Shown in pieces: positions 6,040-6,947 of a stretch of DNA of 6,947 nucleotides. Source of the stretch: Chlorobiota bacterium (lineage in GTDB: Bacteria; Bacteroidota; Bacteroidia; Flavobacteriales; Flavobacteriaceae); the NCBI GenBank assembly GCA_013153655.1, contig JAADEB010000142.1, positions 1 through 6,947 on the forward strand, written 5' to 3'. The translations under genes and the position numbers were made by a program. Under the pieces are notes generated by a model. It saw only the letters and a program-made list of their open reading frames with translations, made no database searches and had not been told where the DNA came from. How positions within the stretch are numbered: position 1 is the first letter of the stretch; each line of letters opens with the position of its first letter.

Positions 6040-6133
6040 TAAACCGTTAAATCGCCGTGTCCGCCTAAGGCGGATGCAATCGTTGAATCGATAATGATTG
6101 TTAAATCGTGCAATCGCCAAATCGTTAAACCGG
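6040..6133. repeat. Array of degenerate CGTTAAATCG repeats with a central hairpin
   Basis: Four near-copies of a 10-base unit are visible: CGTTAAATCG (6045-6054), CGTTGAATCG (6081-6090), TGTTAAATCG (6099-6108) and CGTTAAACCG (6123-6132), with a related CAATCGCCAAATCG between the last two. A hairpin TCCGCC-TAA-GGCGGA (6060-6074) sits after the first unit. Low-complexity TTAAATCG strings and CCGCCTnAGGCGG palindromes are, from memory, common intergenic elements in Bacteroidota. The array is in the upstream region of the safE-like gene, 60-155 bases before its start, and creates a false N-terminal extension of that frame. Confidence 0.6.
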
Positions 6134-6157
6134 AAAATTTCTGTTGAAAATTTGAAT

Positions 6158-6183
6158 AGTTGAAGAGTTGAAGAGTTTAAAAG
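6158..6183. repeat. Tandem AGTTGAAG repeat
   Basis: AGTTGAAG occurs at 6158-6165 and again directly at 6166-6173, followed by a decayed third unit, AGTTTAAAAG. It lies between the TTAAATCG array and the GTGTTGGTA element, adding to an intergenic region made largely of short repeats. No function is evident. Confidence 0.45.
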
Positions 6184-6257
6184 ATGTGAAGGATGACCTT
6201 TGTATTTTTGAGAAACAGGGAATGAAAAACGGTCAACTTATTTCAGGCATATACACC

Positions 6258-6353
6258 TCAAAGTTCCATTAAGGATGCAGTGTTGGTAGCCCGCCGGGGA
6301 CGAGGTGTTGGTAAAAATGATTTCAGCCATAAAATCCGGGAATGAATATTTGA
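6258..6353. repeat. Dispersed-repeat-like element with GTGTTGGTA modules
   Basis: GTGTTGGTA occurs twice (6280-6288 and 6305-6313), 25 bases apart. Each copy follows a small palindromic segment: TCC-N5-GGA (6265-6275) before the first, and CCC-GCC-GGG (6290-6298) before the second. The second copy continues into AAAAATGATTTC. The scheme CAAAGTTCC...GGA...TTGGTAG, G/C hairpin, TTGGTA-AAA resembles a multi-module dispersed repeat I recall from Bacteroidota genomes, typically with the form AAAGTTCCGTnAGGAACG...TTGGTAGAAA. The stretch codes for nothing convincing and ends about 65 bases before ackA. Its family assignment needs a genome-wide search. Confidence 0.5.
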
Positions 6354-6393
6354 TTTTTGTGTACGAAACCTCCGGGCTAAGCCGGGAAAACCG

Positions 6394-6401
6394 TATTTTT
6401 G
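6394..6401 (+). promoter_or_regulatory. -7 promoter element TATTTTTG for ackA
   Basis: TATTTTTG fits the TAnnTTTG consensus and ends 16 bases before the ackA ATG, the same geometry as at ybaB (15 bases). No TTTG -33 box is seen at the expected distance. A G/C-rich partial palindrome (CCGGGCTAAGCCGG, 6372-6385) lies just upstream, where the promoter spacer would be. Confidence 0.5.
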
Positions 6402-6417
6402 AAACAAATTTAAACGC

Positions 6418-6947
6418 ATGAAAATTTTAGTGCTCAATGCGGGAAGTTCGTCGCTCAAATTCGAACTTTTCGACGGTGATAAAAGCCGGCTCAAAGGTTT
6501 GGCTCAAAGAATAGGGGAGGAGCGTGGTCATATCCGTATAAATGATTGGGAAAAGGAAATACGCTTGCAAGATCACGGGGATGCCTTGAAACTCCTCATC
6601 GAATATATGCACGTGCATCCCGAAACGGCCGGTTCGGCGGAGGAAATCCGAGCCGTAGGCCACCGGGTGGTGCACGGCGGAAGCGATTTTGTAAGGCCGG
6701 TCATCATCGACGAAAAGGTGAAGGCCAAAATCAGGGAACTTTTTTCCCTCGCCCCTTTACACAATCCCGCCAACCTGACGGGTATCGAAACGGCCGAAAA
6801 ATACTTTCCCCGGGCCGTTCAGGTGGCCGTCTTCGACACGGCATTCCACCAAAGTATTCCCGAAGAAGAACACCGCTATGCCATCCCGGAAAAATATTAC
6901 CGCGAAGGCATCCGGCAATACGGTTTCCACGGTATCAGTCATCAATA
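6418..6947 (+). CDS. ackA: Acetate kinase (partial, 3' end outside window)
   Basis: The first 176 codons of acetate kinase are present, out of about 400 in the full-length family; the gene runs off the right edge. The enzyme interconverts acetate plus ATP and acetyl phosphate plus ADP in the cytoplasm, and usually pairs with phosphotransacetylase (Pta) for acetate production or use. Signatures appear in order: VLNAGSSSLKF (5-15, with N7), GHRVVHGG (81-88, with R83), LAPLHNPANLTGIE (111-124, with H115), FDTAFHQSIP (139-148, with D140) and YGFHGISH (168-175, with H171). These correspond to N7, R91, H123, D148 and H180 of the Methanosarcina enzyme. The last signature has Ile where most members have Thr (GFHGTSH), a mild substitution. 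The ATG is fixed by the conserved N-terminus, MKILVLNAGSSS. The leader is A/T-rich with no Shine-Dalgarno sequence. Whether pta follows cannot be seen. Confidence 0.97.
   Translation, partial: MKILVLNAGSSSLKFELFDGDKSRLKGLAQRIGEERGHIRINDWEKEIRLQDHGDALKLLIEYMHVHPETAGSAEEIRAVGHRVVHGGSDFVRPVIIDEKVKAKIRELFSLAPLHNPANLTGIETAEKYFPRAVQVAVFDTAFHQSIPEEEHRYAIPEKYYREGIRQYGFHGISHQ

Noticed and set aside
5980..6120. 47-codon N-terminal extension of the safE-like frame
   Set aside because: It is translated from the TTAAATCG repeats, is basic and low in hydrophobic residues, and precedes a family-typical start at 5979.
5980..6250. Search for a minus-strand TAnnTTTG promoter for the safE-like operon
   Set aside because: Only imperfect matches were seen (for example TAACTTGC on the minus strand near 6001-6008), not good enough to annotate.
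6223..6273. 16-codon ORF in the ackA upstream region, preceded by TATTTTTG at 6203-6210
   Set aside because: It is very short, its end overlaps the GTGTTGGTA repeat element, and there is no regulatory codon pattern of a leader peptide. The T-rich -7 match can easily occur by chance.
6258..6675. Minus-strand open frames of about 80 codons opposite the ackA start and its upstream repeats
   Set aside because: They are antisense to the well-conserved acetate kinase coding sequence or to repeats, and resemble no known protein.
1..6947. CRISPR array, tRNA, rRNA, insertion sequence or phage genes
   Set aside because: No regularly spaced long repeats, cloverleaf-like sequences, transposase motifs or terminal inverted repeats were found on either strand.

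Overview
The window looks like chromosomal DNA from a member of the Bacteroidota. Four kinds of evidence agree. Genes start behind A/T-rich leaders with little Shine-Dalgarno sequence. TAnnTTTG elements (the Bacteroidota -7 promoter motif) lie just before three genes. Two gene families present, DUF3810 and the exosortase F-associated protein, are to my knowledge essentially confined to this phylum. The intergenic repeats are also of a type I associate with these genomes. I cannot assign a genus.

Layout. Bases 1-177 carry two repeat-like stretches and no convincing gene. At 178-1380 (+) is a polytopic membrane protein with about 12 membrane segments, resembling a transporter but of no family I recognise. 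A short gap holds a 37-codon basic ORF of doubtful status and a double -7 promoter. This promoter drives a SHOCT-tailed protein (1566-2243, +), followed after 35 bases by a membrane-anchored, probably extracytoplasmic protein with a PD40-like SPDGRY motif (2279-3184, +). A new promoter at 3367 starts a two-gene unit: a YbaB/EbfC nucleoid-associated protein (3390-3716) and a DUF3810 membrane protein with a HEXXH motif (3732-4874).

On the minus strand, a TauE/SafE-type (UreH/DsbD_2-like) membrane protein with CxxxC and PC motifs (5979-5215) overlaps by 14 bases an exosortase F-associated membrane protein (5228-4782). The latter runs tail-to-tail into the DUF3810 gene, with a 93-base overlap. 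The 438-base divergent gap 5980-6417 is not coding. It holds an array of TTAAATCG-like repeats with a short hairpin, then a tandem 8-mer, then a dispersed-repeat-like element built on GTGTTGGTA modules. Acetate kinase (ackA) starts at 6418 and runs off the right edge.

Functional reading. Most units are independent: chromosome/nucleoid housekeeping (YbaB), acetate/ATP metabolism (AckA) and membrane or envelope functions. The two coupled minus-strand genes are the most unusual pairing, because the exosortase that names the second family is not in the window. Two genes would be mis-started by longest-ORF calling, since their TTG codons lie inside -7 promoter elements, and the SafE ORF gains 47 spurious residues from reading into the repeats. 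I found no tRNA, rRNA, CRISPR array, insertion sequence or clear new defence system here.
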